Source of the DNA: an uncultured Clostridia bacterium | GTDB taxonomy: Bacteria; Bacillota; Clostridia; TANB77; CAG-508 | Reading direction: 5' to 3' | Length of the DNA stretch: 59,512 nucleotides | Assembly (NCBI GenBank): GCA_944388705.1 | Contig: CALXJU010000007.1 | Coordinates: 1-59,512 of the forward strand | Shown here: positions 43,695 through 52,719 of the stretch, piece after piece | Layout of the letters: every line of letters starts with the position of its first letter | How positions within the stretch are numbered: position 1 is the stretch's first letter | The notes under the pieces: generated by a model | Told to the model about the DNA's origin: nothing | The model's database searches: none | The model's input: the letters and a program-made list of their open reading frames with translations, nothing else | Made by a program: the position numbers and the translations under genes

Positions 43695-44096
43695 ATGGTA
43701 TATCGGGAAAGCACAGTAAAAGTAACTGGATTAGACATGGATTATAGTTTAAATCCATATCCACATGTGATTCTAAAAATCAAATGTTATAATAAGAAAG
43801 AGAAGAAGGCATTCAAATTCTTTTTTCCAGCCGGGAACAAAAAATTAGATTTGTTCATGGAATGTATTATGAAGGCAACAGAGCTGAGTCAGCTTAATGA
43901 AGCAGAAGTTCAAATTATACATGATGACAGAAAAATTTACGGATTTTATTCGGTCGAAGACGGTGAAAAATACCTTTTAGCCATTTCATCATGTGAAGAA
44001 TGTGACAGAGATATTTTTGAAAGAATTTTTACCAAAAAAGAGTTTGAAAAACTAATTTCAATTTACTCTGGAGAAGATTTTGTGGAAATATTTTAA
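43695..44096 (+). CDS. Unknown 133-residue cytoplasmic protein
   Basis: 133 residues with no signal or membrane segment. Visible pieces: YRESTVKVTGLDMDYSL, PHVILKIKCYNKKEKKAFKFFF, CMKATEL-like helix (ECIMKATELSQLNEAEV), and a Cys pair in SSCEECD. I recognise no family. The ATG at 43695 follows AAGGAGGT; an out-of-frame GTG is just upstream. It has its own promoter and a strong terminator, so it is a single gene. Codons such as GCC, GGG, CTG and CAG are commoner than in the neighbours, hinting at a different origin. Confidence 0.65.
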   Translation: MVYRESTVKVTGLDMDYSLNPYPHVILKIKCYNKKEKKAFKFFFPAGNKKLDLFMECIMKATELSQLNEAEVQIIHDDRKIYGFYSVEDGEKYLLAISSCEECDRDIFERIFTKKEFEKLISIYSGEDFVEIF

Positions 44097-44107
44097 TTTA
44101 CTGGGCA

Positions 44108-44135
44108 AGACACCTCTTAGGAGGTGTCTTTTCCG
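44108..44135 (+). terminator. Terminator after the 43695 gene
   Basis: AAGACACCTC (44108-44117) pairs with GAGGTGTCTT (44121-44130) around TTA, followed by T-rich sequence. murF starts 25 bp later. Confidence 0.9.
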
Positions 44136-44160
44136 ATTTAAAATTAATAAAGGAGATAAA

Positions 44161-45522
44161 ATGTTAAAGATAAAAGAAATAATGAATGGAAAAATAATAA
44201 ATGGAAAAGAAGATATAGAGATAGCTGGTTATAATATAAGTACTAATAGACATTTTAGAAATGAATTTTACATACCAATATTTTGGAGAGAAGATAGACA
44301 CAAATATATTATTGATGCAGTAAGAGAAGGGGCATCAGGATATATGATTAGTTCTTCATACGAAAAATTCGAGGAGATTATAAATGAGAGCAAAAAAATA
44401 AATCCTAATATAACAATTTATCAAGTGGAAAATGTAAATGAAACTTTATTAAAAATGGCAGAAAATAATAGAAATAAACATATAGATATACCAATAATAG
44501 CAGTAACAGGAAGCGTAGGAAAAACAACTACAACTTATATGATAAATACAATAATAAATCAAGAAAAGAAAAGTCTTTCAGATAGTCAAAATAATAATAC
44601 AAAGATATTATTATCATTGCTATTATTACATTTAGATGATTATGATATAGCTACATTAGAAGTTGGAATTGCAAGAAAAAATACTATGGAACCAATTTCA
44701 AAATTATTACAACCATCAATAGTTGTAATAAATAATATAGGAACAGCACATATAGGAAATATAGGAAGTAAAGAAGAAATATTAAAAGAAAAATTATTAT
44801 TAACAAAATATATAAAAGATGAAAAAGTGGTATTCCTAAATGGAGATGATAAATTATTATCAAATGTAGAAGATAATAAATATAAAATTATAAAATTTAG
44901 TACAAAAGAAGTATCTAATGTAAAATACGAAGAAGAAAAAATAACATTTGAGATGAATGTATATAATGAAAATACACAATTTTGCTTAAATTCTTATTGT
45001 GAACACGATATCTCTAATGCAGTTTGTGCGATAAGAGTTTGTGAATTTTTGAAAATTTCTAAAGACAATATAGTAAAAGGAATTAAAGAATATAAAAATG
45101 TAAAAAGAAGATTTAATGTAATAAAAGGAGAATACACTATAATTGATGATACCTATAATGCAAGTTCGGTCTCTATGAAGTCAGGACTTATAAGTGCAAG
45201 TAATATGAAAAATTATAAAAGAAAAATTGCTGTATTAGGAGATATGCTAGAATTAGGAGAATATTCTGAAAAACTACATACAGAAGTAGGTAATGTATTT
45301 GAAAATTTAGATTTTGATTTATTATTTACTCAAGGAGAAAATACAAGATATATCTGTAAACAAGCTGAAAAGTTTATGGATAAGAAAAAAGTAAGATATT
45401 TTGACAATCAAGAAGGTCTTATAAAAGAATTATTAAGTGAAGTAAGAGAAGGAGATTTAATTTATTTAAAGGCTTCAAAAAAAATGAAATTTAATAAAAT
45501 TGTAGAAAAACTATTAATATAA
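44161..45522 (+). CDS. murF: UDP-N-acetylmuramoyl-tripeptide--D-alanyl-D-alanine ligase
   Basis: 453 residues from the ATG at 44161 (SD AAAGGAG); the longer open frame runs through the preceding terminator. Mur ligase order: N-terminal UDP-binding domain (1-105), ATP loop TGSVGKTTT (about 117-125), TLEVGIARKNTMEPISKL, NIGTAHIGNIGSKEEI, then the C-terminal domain with RRFNVI, IDDTYNASSVSMKSGL and GDMLELGEYS, which define MurF rather than MurC-E. It adds D-Ala-D-Ala to the peptidoglycan precursor. The family usually has EMG where this has EVG. It stands alone, outside the dcw cluster. Confidence 0.9.
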   Translation: MLKIKEIMNGKIINGKEDIEIAGYNISTNRHFRNEFYIPIFWREDRHKYIIDAVREGASGYMISSSYEKFEEIINESKKINPNITIYQVENVNETLLKMAENNRNKHIDIPIIAVTGSVGKTTTTYMINTIINQEKKSLSDSQNNNTKILLSLLLLHLDDYDIATLEVGIARKNTMEPISKLLQPSIVVINNIGTAHIGNIGSKEEILKEKLLLTKYIKDEKVVFLNGDDKLLSNVEDNKYKIIKFSTKEVSNVKYEEEKITFEMNVYNENTQFCLNSYCEHDISNAVCAIRVCEFLKISKDNIVKGIKEYKNVKRRFNVIKGEYTIIDDTYNASSVSMKSGLISASNMKNYKRKIAVLGDMLELGEYSEKLHTEVGNVFENLDFDLLFTQGENTRYICKQAEKFMDKKKVRYFDNQEGLIKELLSEVREGDLIYLKASKKMKFNKIVEKLLI

Positions 45523-45526
45523 ACAA

Positions 45527-45557
45527 AAAACTCGGAAATTTAATATTTCCGAGTTTT
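45527..45557. terminator. Bidirectional terminator between murF and rpsI
   Basis: AAAACTCGGAAAT (45527-45539) pairs with ATTTCCGAGTTTT (45545-45557); it has A-run and T-run ends, so it works on both strands for these convergent genes. Confidence 0.9.
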
Positions 45558-45565
45558 GATAAATT

Positions 45566-45967
45566 CTATCTTTTTGAGAATTGTGGTGCTTTTCTAGCTT
45601 TTTTAAGACCGTATTTTTTTCTTTCTTTCATTCTAGGATCTCTAGTTAAGAATCCATTAGATTTAAGAGCAGGTCTATATTCTGAATTAGCTTCATTTAA
45701 TGCTCTAGCTATACCATGTCTGATAGCTCCAGCTTGACCAGAAACTCCACCACCATAAACTGAACAAATTACATCATATTTAGCTAATGTATTTGTAACA
45801 GTTAAAGGTTGTCTAACAATAACTTTTAATGTTTCTAAATTAAAAAATTCTTCTATATCTTTTCCATTGATAGTTATTTTTCCAGTTCCTTCAACTAATC
45901 TAACTCTAGCAATAGAGCTTTTTCTTCTACCTGTACCCATATATACTATTTTATTTACCTTAGCCAT
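45566..45967 (-). CDS. rpsI: 30S ribosomal protein S9
   Basis: 133 residues: [17 protein letters not shown] at the start, [19 protein letters not shown] in the middle, and the basic C-terminus ([24 protein letters not shown]) that reaches the P-site tRNA. It follows rplM by 15 bp on the minus strand with SD AAGGAGGA, the usual L13-S9 operon. Confidence 0.97.
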   Translation of the reverse strand: MAKVNKIVYMGTGRRKSSIARVRLVEGTGKITINGKDIEEFFNLETLKVIVRQPLTVTNTLAKYDVICSVYGGGVSGQAGAIRHGIARALNEANSEYRPALKSNGFLTRDPRMKERKKYGLKKARKAPQFSKR

Positions 45968-45982
45968 TATAGTTCCTCCTTA

Positions 45983-46417
45983 TTAAAAATTCCATATTTC
46001 TGGTTTTTGTGCTTGAAGATTGTGTTCACTTCCAGCGAAAACTCTTAATTTTGTTGCCATTTTTCTTCCTAAAGAATTATGTGGTAACATTCCTTTAACA
46101 GCTAATGTCATAGCTTTTTCTGGATTTTTAGCCATCATTACAAATGCAGGAGTTTCTTTCATTCCTCCAATATATCCTGAATGATGTCTGTAAATTTTTG
46201 AATTCATTTTATTTCCTGTTAAAACAACATCTTTACAATTGATTATAGCAACATTATCACCTGTATCGATATTTGGTGTGAAAGTTGGTTTATGTTTTCC
46301 TCTTAATAATCTAGCAGCTTCTGTAGCAACTCTACCAAGTGGTTTGTTAGCTGCATCAATTATATACCATTTTCTTTCAATTTCTGCTTTTTTTGCACTA
46401 TATGTAACGTTATTCAT
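45983..46417 (-). CDS. rplM: 50S ribosomal protein L13
   Basis: 144 residues: [56 protein letters not shown], and [20 protein letters not shown]. First gene of the rplM-rpsI operon, with a clear promoter and a structured leader. SD GGAGGG with somewhat long spacing. Confidence 0.97.
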   Translation of the reverse strand: MNNVTYSAKKAEIERKWYIIDAANKPLGRVATEAARLLRGKHKPTFTPNIDTGDNVAIINCKDVVLTGNKMNSKIYRHHSGYIGGMKETPAFVMMAKNPEKAMTLAVKGMLPHNSLGRKMATKLRVFAGSEHNLQAQKPEIWNF

Positions 46418-46523
46418 GGTAATATTTACCCTCCTATTTTTAAAATTAAATTTTATATATGAAATTTAAATCTAAAACCACCGGGGAGAAGTTTCATATT
46501 TAAATCATATTTCTTAATAATAC
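46418..46523 (-). promoter_or_regulatory. Structured 5' leader of rplM-rpsI
   Basis: The roughly 105-base leader contains ATATGAAA (46499-46492) pairing with TTTCATAT (46464-46457), enclosing the only GC-rich patch (CTTCTCCCCGGTGG) in an AT-rich background. Its place fits the known L13 leader that binds the ribosomal protein for autoregulation; I cannot confirm the consensus by eye. Confidence 0.5.
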
Positions 46524-46529
46524 CCAATA

Positions 46530-46558
46530 ATTTTATTACAAAAAAGTGAATTTGTCAA
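46530..46558 (-). promoter_or_regulatory. rplM promoter
   Basis: On the minus strand: TTGACA (46558-46553), 17-bp spacer, TAAAAT (46535-46530). Confidence 0.8.
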
Positions 46559-46576
46559 TAAATTTACGAAAAGTTC

Positions 46577-46605
46577 TTGATAAATTTTGGCAATATATAT
46601 ATAAT
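46577..46605 (+). promoter_or_regulatory. Promoter of the SpoVB-like flippase gene
   Basis: TTGATA (46577-46582), 17-bp spacer, TATAAT (46600-46605). It is divergent from the rplM promoter, the two -35 boxes being 18 bp apart. Confidence 0.8.
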
Positions 46606-46644
46606 TATCATAAAAAAGACATAGAATTTATAGTAGGAGGAAAC

Positions 46645-48255
46645 ATGGCTATAAAAAAAGAAAGCTTTATGCAAGGCGTAGTTACGATAATGTTCTCACA
46701 AATACTTATAAAAGTATTGGGATTAATATATACATTATATTTAACAAATAGAGAAGGATTTGGAGATGCAGGAAATGCAATATATGCAAGTGGATATCAA
46801 ATATATGCATTATTATTAACAATATCATCAATAGGAGTACCAAATGCAATTTCAAAATTAGTATCAGAAAGATTAGCAATAGGAGATAATAGAGGTGCAA
46901 ATAGGATATTTAAAGTAGCACTTGCAACATTTGGGGTAATAGGAGCAGTTGGAACAATGCTATTATTTTTTGGAGCACATACATTAGCATATGATTTGAT
47001 TCAAATACCAGAAGCAGAATTAACATTAGTAGCATTATCACCGGCAATATTTTTTGTATCAATATCATCAGTAATGAGAGGATATTTTAATGGAAGAAGA
47101 ACATTAAAAACAACTGCAAGAGCACAAACACTAGAACAAGTATTTAAAACAGTATTAACAATACTAATTGTAGAAATAGTAGCACATGTAACATCAACAT
47201 CAACAGAAATGATGGCAGCAGGAGCAAATGTAGCAACAACTTTAGCAACATTTTCAAGTTTTGCATATTTATTTATGTATTATAGATTAAGAAGAAAAGA
47301 AATAGGAAGAGAAATAGAACAAACAGTAAACTATAAATATGAAAATGTAAAAACAATAATAAAAAAAATATTAATGGTATCAATTCCATTAACATTAAGT
47401 TCAATAATGACATCATTTAATAAAAATATAGACTCATTCACAGTAAAAAGAATATTAAGTACATATATGGCATCAGATGTAGCAACAAAATTATATGGAC
47501 AATTAAGTGGAAAAGTAGATACATTAACAAATTTACCACTTGCAATAAATATAGCATTTGCAACAGCATTAGTACCAGCAATATCAGCAGCAAGAGCAAA
47601 AAATGATAAAGAGACAGCAACAAAAAGAACATCATTTTCATTATTAACATCAATGTTAATAGGATTACCATGTGTTGTAGGAATGATAATATTTGCACAA
47701 CCAATATTAAATTTATTATATCCAAATGCAAATGAAGGAGCATTATTATTACAAATAATTTCAGTATCAGTAATATTCTCAATATTAGACCAAACAATAA
47801 ATGGGGCATTACAAGGATTTGGAAAAGTAATGATACCTGCAATTGCATTAGGAATAGGTGTACTTATTAAGCTAATATTAAATTTAGTATTATTACCAAT
47901 ACCAGCATTAAATGTTTATGGAGCAGCAATCGGTTCAGTAGCATGTCAAGGAATTGCATTTATAATAGTATTTAATGTTTTAAAAAGATATGTAAAATTA
48001 GATTTACCATTTAGAAAATTTGTATTAAAACCAGTATTAGCAACAGGAATAATGGGAGTATGTTCATATACACTATTTTTAATATTAGATGGAATAAATC
48101 TTGGAAATAAGGCAACAATAATATCAATCTTATTTGCAGTAATAATTTATATATTATCAGTAATAGTATTAAAGATATATAACAAAGAAGATATACTTAT
48201 GTTACCTAAAGGAGAGAAAATATATAAAATTTTACAAAAATTAAAAATATATTAA
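46645..48255 (+). CDS. SpoVB/MurJ-like lipid flippase (MOP superfamily)
   Basis: 536 residues from the ATG at 46645 (SD TAGGAGG); the longer frame covers the promoter. About 14 hydrophobic helices; conserved opening MQGVVTIMFSQILIKVLG, then GYQIYALLLTISSIGVPNAISKLVSER, and FNGRRTLKTTARAQTLEQ. This opening and the NGxGRMxxPA-like loop (GALQGFGKVMIPAIALG) are typical of the SpoVB/YtgP group. These proteins flip lipid II or related polyprenyl-linked precursors, for the cell wall or the spore cortex. It is monocistronic. Which of the two roles it has is unclear. Confidence 0.87.
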   Translation: MAIKKESFMQGVVTIMFSQILIKVLGLIYTLYLTNREGFGDAGNAIYASGYQIYALLLTISSIGVPNAISKLVSERLAIGDNRGANRIFKVALATFGVIGAVGTMLLFFGAHTLAYDLIQIPEAELTLVALSPAIFFVSISSVMRGYFNGRRTLKTTARAQTLEQVFKTVLTILIVEIVAHVTSTSTEMMAAGANVATTLATFSSFAYLFMYYRLRRKEIGREIEQTVNYKYENVKTIIKKILMVSIPLTLSSIMTSFNKNIDSFTVKRILSTYMASDVATKLYGQLSGKVDTLTNLPLAINIAFATALVPAISAARAKNDKETATKRTSFSLLTSMLIGLPCVVGMIIFAQPILNLLYPNANEGALLLQIISVSVIFSILDQTINGALQGFGKVMIPAIALGIGVLIKLILNLVLLPIPALNVYGAAIGSVACQGIAFIIVFNVLKRYVKLDLPFRKFVLKPVLATGIMGVCSYTLFLILDGINLGNKATIISILFAVIIYILSVIVLKIYNKEDILMLPKGEKIYKILQKLKIY

Positions 48256-48370
48256 AAAAATAGAGGGATTTTAAAATATTTTGGAGAATAAGATAAAATA
48301 GAAGTACAGGTACTGCAGAAATGCAATATTTAGTACATATTACAAAAAAATTAATAGGAGGTAATGTAGA

Positions 48371-48646
48371 ATGAACAAAGCTGAATTAGTAGCAGCTATT
48401 GCTGCAAAAACAGGAGAATCTAAAAAAGCAACAGAAGCAGCAGTTAATGCATTCACAGAAGTTGTATCAGAAGCATTAAAAGGAGGAGACAAAGTTCAAT
48501 TAGTTGGATTTGGTTCTTTCGAAGTAAGAAAAAGAGCTGCTAGAAAAGGTAGAAATCCTCAAACAAAAGAAGAAATAAAAATACCTGCATCTAAAGCTCC
48601 AGTATTCAAAGCTGGTAAAGCATTAAAAGATTTAGTAAACGGATAA
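48371..48646 (+). CDS. hup: DNA-binding protein HU
   Basis: 91 residues, the standard size. [28 protein letters not shown] forms the dimer helices (two halves), [27 protein letters not shown] the beta arm with the conserved GFGSF and RKGRNP, and [16 protein letters not shown] the end. Nucleoid protein that bends DNA. Strong SD AGGAGG. The gene uses GCT/GCA and T-ending codons more than its neighbours, as highly expressed genes do. Confidence 0.97.
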   Translation: MNKAELVAAIAAKTGESKKATEAAVNAFTEVVSEALKGGDKVQLVGFGSFEVRKRAARKGRNPQTKEEIKIPASKAPVFKAGKALKDLVNG

Positions 48647-48672
48647 TTAATAAAAAAATATAAATATATGAT

Positions 48673-48694
48673 AAGGACTAGATAACTAGTCCTT
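48673..48694. terminator. Hairpin after hup
   Basis: AAGGACTAG (48673-48681) pairs with CTAGTCCTT (48686-48694) around ATAA; followed by AAAATTTT. It lies between convergent genes. Confidence 0.75.
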
Positions 48695-48720
48695 AAAATT
48701 TTATACAAAAAAATAGTGAC

Positions 48721-48903
48721 TTAATTGTCGTCACTATCTTTTTTCTTTTTTTCTCCTGGAATAACGATATTTTTTGGATTTTTATCTTTACTTTTTGGTT
48801 TTGCTGCATTTATATGTTCATACACAGGTGAAATAACTAAATTTGAACCATCGCCATTAATAACTTCAATATCTTTTTTTTCATCTTTATTATTTTCTGA
48901 CAT
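48721..48903 (-). CDS. Small acidic/basic conserved hypothetical protein
   Basis: 60 residues from the ATG at 48903 (minus strand; SD AAGGGGTG, correctly spaced for MSENNKDE). Composition is strongly charged, with a central hydrophobic patch NLVISPVYEHI and a Lys-rich tail. I have the impression of a clostridial family with a GSNL-SPVYEH motif, but no function is known to me. It is convergent with hup. Confidence 0.6.
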   Translation of the reverse strand: MSENNKDEKKDIEVINGDGSNLVISPVYEHINAAKPKSKDKNPKNIVIPGEKKKKDSDDN

Positions 48904-48999
48904 AAGATACACCCCTTATAAGCTTTTTGTAATATTATCACAAAATAACATAAAAGTAAATAAAAAACCAAAATAAATATTTAGAAACATCAAAAAAAC

Positions 49000-49028
49000 T
49001 TGACATAAAATGAAAAAAATAATAAAAT
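49000..49028 (+). promoter_or_regulatory. Promoter of scpB-proS
   Basis: TTGACA (49000-49005), 17-bp spacer, TAAAAT (49023-49028). Confidence 0.75.
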
Positions 49029-49098
49029 ATAGGCATTAATTAAATAAAAAGAACAAAATCTTTTCTAACAAATTTTGTAACCAAAAAGGATGAGAAAA

Positions 49099-49665
49099 AT
49101 GGAAATAGAAAAAGCAAAAAAAGTAATAGAAGCAATACTATTTTCTGCAGGTAGAGCAGTAACTGAAGGAGAACTAGTAATAGCATTAGAACTTGATAAA
49201 GAACAAATAGAAAAAATAATAAGAAATATGCAAGATGAATATATTACAAGAGGGATAGAAATAATCAAAGTAGAAAATAGTTATCAAATGTGTAGTAAAA
49301 AAGAATATTATGAATATATATATCCAATATTAGATAAAAGGGCAAAACCAAATTTATCAACAGCAGCATTAGAAACATTAGCAATAATAGCTTATAACCC
49401 AAGAGCGACAAGAGCAGAAATAGAAGCAATAAGAGGGGTAAATAGTGATGGAACAATATATAAATTGCTAGAATATGGACTAATAGAAGATGCAGGAAAA
49501 GCAGATTTACCAGGAAAGCCCACAACATATAAAACAACAGATGAATTTTTAAAAATGTTTGGATATGAAAATTTGAGTAGACTACCCGAATTGCCGAAAT
49601 ACAAATTAGATTCAAACAGACAAATAGTGATTGATGAAATAATAGAAGAAAATGGAGGAAATTAA
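49099..49665 (+). CDS. scpB: Segregation and condensation protein B
   Basis: 188 residues from the ATG at 49099; an ATG at 49090 is too close to AAAAAGG. Two winged-helix domains: KKVIEAILFSAGRAVTEGEL at the start and AALETLAIIAYNPRATRAEIEAIRGVNSDGTIYKLLEYGLIE (in parts), then GKPTTYKTTDEFLKMFG, all standard ScpB. It loads and regulates the SMC complex with ScpA. scpA, usually immediately upstream, is not in this window. proS starts one base after its stop. Confidence 0.93.
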   Translation: MEIEKAKKVIEAILFSAGRAVTEGELVIALELDKEQIEKIIRNMQDEYITRGIEIIKVENSYQMCSKKEYYEYIYPILDKRAKPNLSTAALETLAIIAYNPRATRAEIEAIRGVNSDGTIYKLLEYGLIEDAGKADLPGKPTTYKTTDEFLKMFGYENLSRLPELPKYKLDSNRQIVIDEIIEENGGN

Positions 49666-49666
49666 A

Positions 49667-50977
49667 ATGATGAAATTATCACAAACAGGAATGGGAACAA
49701 CAAAATTGAATAATATAGATGAAATGTATCCAGGACAAAGTATATTATTACAAACTGGACAATTAGTACAATATGGAGCAGGTTTATTTGGTTATAATAC
49801 AGTACCATTATTAGTAAGAAGACAAATAGAAAAAATAATAGTAGAAACATTAAATAACTATGGATGTATAGAAGTACTATTACCAACATTACAACCAGAT
49901 ACAATTTGGAAAAACTCTGGAAGATATGAACACTATGTAAATGATGGAACAATGTTAATAACAGAATCAAATAAAGGAACATTTTGTTTAGCTCCAACAG
50001 GAGAAGAAGCAATGTTAGAATTTGCAAGAGAAAAACTAAAATCATATAAAAACTTACCAGTAACATATTATCAAATAGGAGAAAAATTCAGAAATGAAAT
50101 AAGAACAAGAGGATATTTATTAAGAGGAAAAGCATTTCCAATGCTAGATGCATATAGTTTTGACACAAATGTAGAAGGAATGGAAAAATCATATCAAAAT
50201 GTAAGAAAAGCATTTTTAGAAATATTTAAAGAAATAGGGCTAGATGTAATTCCAATAGTTGCAGATAATGGAGCAATGGGAGGAAAAAAATCTGAAGAAT
50301 TCATGTTAATATCAGAACAAGGAGAAGACAAAATATTATATAATGAAAAAACAGGAATTGGATTAAACACAGAAATATTAGAAAGAGAAGATTATAAAAC
50401 ATACTTAAAAGAAGAATATGGAATAGAAGATATTTCAGATTTCAAAGAAATAAGAACAATGGAATTAGGACATATATTCCAACTAGGAACAAGATATTCA
50501 GAAATGATGAATGGAAAATACATAAATCAAGAAGGAAAAGAAGAACTTTATTATATGGGATGTTATGGAATAGGAGTTAGTAGAACACTTGCAGCATTAT
50601 ATGAACAATGTGTAATAAAAGATGAAAAATATGGTCCATGTGGATTTGCATTACCATATAGAATAGCACCATATAAATTGCAGATAATACCAAAAGTAGA
50701 AGATGAATCAAAAATGAAAATGGCAGAAGAAATAATAAGAAAACTTGAATTTATGGGAATACAAGTAATATTAGATGATAGAGAAAATATCAGTATAGGA
50801 AGTAAAATAAAAGATGCAAGAATACTTGGAACACCATATGTGTTAGTATTAGGAGATAAGCAACAAGGAGAAAACTTAGAAATAGAAAACTTAAAAACAG
50901 GAGAAAAAATACAAACAACAATAAAAGAAATATCAAAAGTATTTTTAGAAAAATCATTAAGAAGAGATACAATATAA
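49667..50977 (+). CDS. proS: Prolyl-tRNA synthetase, short form without editing insert
   Basis: 436 residues from the ATG at 49667 (SD GGAGGA). Class II core: GLFGYNTVPLLVRRQIEKI and CIEVLLPTLQP (motif 1), PTGEEAMLEFAREKLKSYKNLP, YQIGEKFRNEIRTRGYLLRGKAF (parts; motif 2), GCYGIGVSRTLAALYEQ (motif 3), and an anticodon-binding domain (about 335-436, PYKLQIIPKV, VILDDRENISIGSKIKDARILG). Typical bacterial ProRS has about 565 residues because of an INS editing domain between motifs 2 and 3. Here that domain is missing, as in alphaproteobacterial and mitochondrial forms. It is co-transcribed with scpB. Confidence 0.88.
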   Translation: MMKLSQTGMGTTKLNNIDEMYPGQSILLQTGQLVQYGAGLFGYNTVPLLVRRQIEKIIVETLNNYGCIEVLLPTLQPDTIWKNSGRYEHYVNDGTMLITESNKGTFCLAPTGEEAMLEFAREKLKSYKNLPVTYYQIGEKFRNEIRTRGYLLRGKAFPMLDAYSFDTNVEGMEKSYQNVRKAFLEIFKEIGLDVIPIVADNGAMGGKKSEEFMLISEQGEDKILYNEKTGIGLNTEILEREDYKTYLKEEYGIEDISDFKEIRTMELGHIFQLGTRYSEMMNGKYINQEGKEELYYMGCYGIGVSRTLAALYEQCVIKDEKYGPCGFALPYRIAPYKLQIIPKVEDESKMKMAEEIIRKLEFMGIQVILDDRENISIGSKIKDARILGTPYVLVLGDKQQGENLEIENLKTGEKIQTTIKEISKVFLEKSLRRDTI

Positions 50978-50996
50978 ATAAAATATCAAAAAACAG

Positions 50997-51025
50997 TTGT
51001 AAAAAAACAAAAAAATTGATATACT
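50997..51025 (+). promoter_or_regulatory. Putative promoter of the Asp23 operon
   Basis: TTGTAA (50997-51002), 17-bp spacer, TATACT (51020-51025), 50 bp before the ATG at 51075. Confidence 0.6.
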
Positions 51026-51074
51026 AGTGATGATAAAATAAAATAGGTAAAACCTAAGAATGGAGGAAAATATT

Positions 51075-51506
51075 ATGGAAGAAAACAAAAAAGTAGAATT
51101 AGAGAAAGAAGAAAAAGTAGAAGAAATCGTAGAAAATGGAAATGATGGAATAAAAATAGCAAATGATGTAGTTGCAGTAATAGCAGGAGTTGCAGTAGCA
51201 GAAGTACCAGGAGTAGCAAGTATGTCAGGAGGATTTGCAGGAGGAATAACAGAAGTATTAAGTGGAAAGAAAAATCTATCAAAAGGAATAAAAGTAGAAG
51301 CAGATGAAAAAGAAGTAAAAATAGATGTAAACATAATAGTAGAATATGGAACAAGAATACCAGATGTAGCATTTGAAATACAAAACAGAGTAAAAAAAGC
51401 AGTTGAAAACATGACTGGATTAAAAGTAGAGGCAGTAAATGTACATGTACAAGGAGTAAAAACAGAAAGAGAAGACAATGATGATATAGACTCAAAAGAA
51501 AACTAA
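51075..51506 (+). CDS. Asp23/Gls24 family envelope protein
   Basis: 143 residues from the ATG at 51075; an ATG at 51060 lies inside the SD region (GGAGG). An acidic N-terminal tail is followed by the Asp23 domain: GIKIANDVVAVIAGVAVAEVPGVASM, GGFAGGITEVL, KGIKVEADEKEVKIDVNIIVEYG and MTGLKVEAVNVHVQGV. In Staphylococcus Asp23 is held at the membrane by AmaP; the amaP-like gene follows directly. First gene of a likely operon running to nusB/xseA. Confidence 0.9.
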   Translation: MEENKKVELEKEEKVEEIVENGNDGIKIANDVVAVIAGVAVAEVPGVASMSGGFAGGITEVLSGKKNLSKGIKVEADEKEVKIDVNIIVEYGTRIPDVAFEIQNRVKKAVENMTGLKVEAVNVHVQGVKTEREDNDDIDSKEN

Positions 51507-51525
51507 AAAGAAATGGAGAAAAGAT

Positions 51526-52080
51526 ATGAAATTAATAGAAAGAATAGCATTAGTAATATATTCATATATAATAATAATATTAGCAGTAGTATTAAGTTTA
51601 TTAATATTCAACTGGTTAGATATTGAGTCATTATCAAATATGGTAGAACAATTAGTTACTGGAAATATCAGTTCAAAAGTAATATTAGTGCTAAACATAA
51701 TATTCATACTATTATCAATAAAATGTATCTTTTTTGATGAAACATCAAAAGAAAAAATAAAACATTCACAAGGAATATTACTAAAAAACGAAAATGGAGA
51801 ATTAATGATATCAAAAGAATCAATAGACAATATGGTAAAAAACTCAATATCAACATTTGAAAATGTAAAAGAATGTAATACACAAATAGAAGTAAATAGT
51901 GAAAATCAAATAGTAATAACACTATTTTTAACAGTAACAGACAATGTTGTAATAAAAGATTTAGCAACAGGAATACAAAATAAAGTAAAAGAAGAAATCA
52001 AAAAAATATCAGACTTAGATGTAAAAGAAGTAAATGTAAAAATAGTAAAACTTCAAGAAACAAACCAAAGTGAAGAATAG
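51526..52080 (+). CDS. amaP: AmaP-like alkaline shock membrane anchor
   Basis: 184 residues. Two hydrophobic helices (about 7-28 and 50-68) and a C-terminal Asp23-like domain (about 85-180: ISKESIDNMVKNSISTFENV; VVIKDLATGIQNKVKEEIKKISDLDVKEVNVKI in parts). This is the known AmaP layout. The protein recruits Asp23 to the membrane in Staphylococcus. It lies between the Asp23 and DUF2273 genes, the conserved order. SD GGAGAAAAG. Confidence 0.88.
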   Translation: MKLIERIALVIYSYIIIILAVVLSLLIFNWLDIESLSNMVEQLVTGNISSKVILVLNIIFILLSIKCIFFDETSKEKIKHSQGILLKNENGELMISKESIDNMVKNSISTFENVKECNTQIEVNSENQIVITLFLTVTDNVVIKDLATGIQNKVKEEIKKISDLDVKEVNVKIVKLQETNQSEE

Positions 52081-52089
52081 GTGATAAAA

Positions 52090-52293
52090 ATGGATAGTTT
52101 TAAAGAATTTATAACCAAATATAAAGGAGCAATAATAGGAATAATAATAGCAATATTAATATTATGTACAAGATTATACCAATTAATAATAGCAATAGTA
52201 TTAATATTTTTAGGAGCAGTTGTAGGAAATTATGTACAACAAAATAAATATGAAGTAAAAGAAAAATTAAAAAACTTCATAGATAGATTATAA
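52090..52293 (+). CDS. DUF2273 small membrane protein
   Basis: 67 residues from the ATG at 52090 (SD AGGTG). Two close hydrophobic segments (AIIGIIIAILILCTRLYQLIIAIVLIFLGAVVG, in parts) and a basic C-terminus. DUF2273 proteins are typical companions of Asp23 and AmaP. Exact role unknown. Confidence 0.87.
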   Translation: MDSFKEFITKYKGAIIGIIIAILILCTRLYQLIIAIVLIFLGAVVGNYVQQNKYEVKEKLKNFIDRL

Positions 52294-52305
52294 AAGGTGG
52301 GAAAA

Positions 52306-52716
52306 ATGAAAAGGTCAGCAATTAGAGAATTAACATTTCGACTAATTTACAGTTTAGAAATACAAAAAGAACCAAATTTAGAAGAGCAAATTCAGTTATA
52401 TTTAGAATGTAATGAAGTTGAAGAACAAGAAGCAAAAGAATATATAAGAGATGCAGTAATAGGAATTAATAAAAATATAGGAGAAATAGTAAAGCTAATA
52501 GAAAAAAATCTAAAAGCTGATTGGAATATAGACAGAATATCAAAAGTAGATTTAAGTCTATTAAAACTTGCAATATATGAAATAAAATATAAAAAAATAC
52601 CATATAAAGTTGCAATAAATGAAAGTTTAGAATTAGCAAAAAAATATGGAGAAGAAAGTTCTAAAAACTTTATAAATGGAATATTAGCAAGTATTGTAAA
52701 AGAAATAGGAGATTAA
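52306..52716 (+). CDS. nusB: Transcription antitermination protein NusB
   Basis: 136 residues from the ATG at 52306 (SD AAAGGTGG); the frame is open from a GTG at 52297 within the SD. All-helical Nus[17 protein letters not shown] (family R.AR..A.Q.LY), [42 protein letters not shown] and FINGILASI. It binds boxA RNA with S10/NusE to keep rRNA transcription processive. Here it joins the Asp23 operon to the xseA genes. Confidence 0.95.
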   Translation: MKRSAIRELTFRLIYSLEIQKEPNLEEQIQLYLECNEVEEQEAKEYIRDAVIGINKNIGEIVKLIEKNLKADWNIDRISKVDLSLLKLAIYEIKYKKIPYKVAINESLELAKKYGEESSKNFINGILASIVKEIGD

Positions 52717-52719
52717 CAA

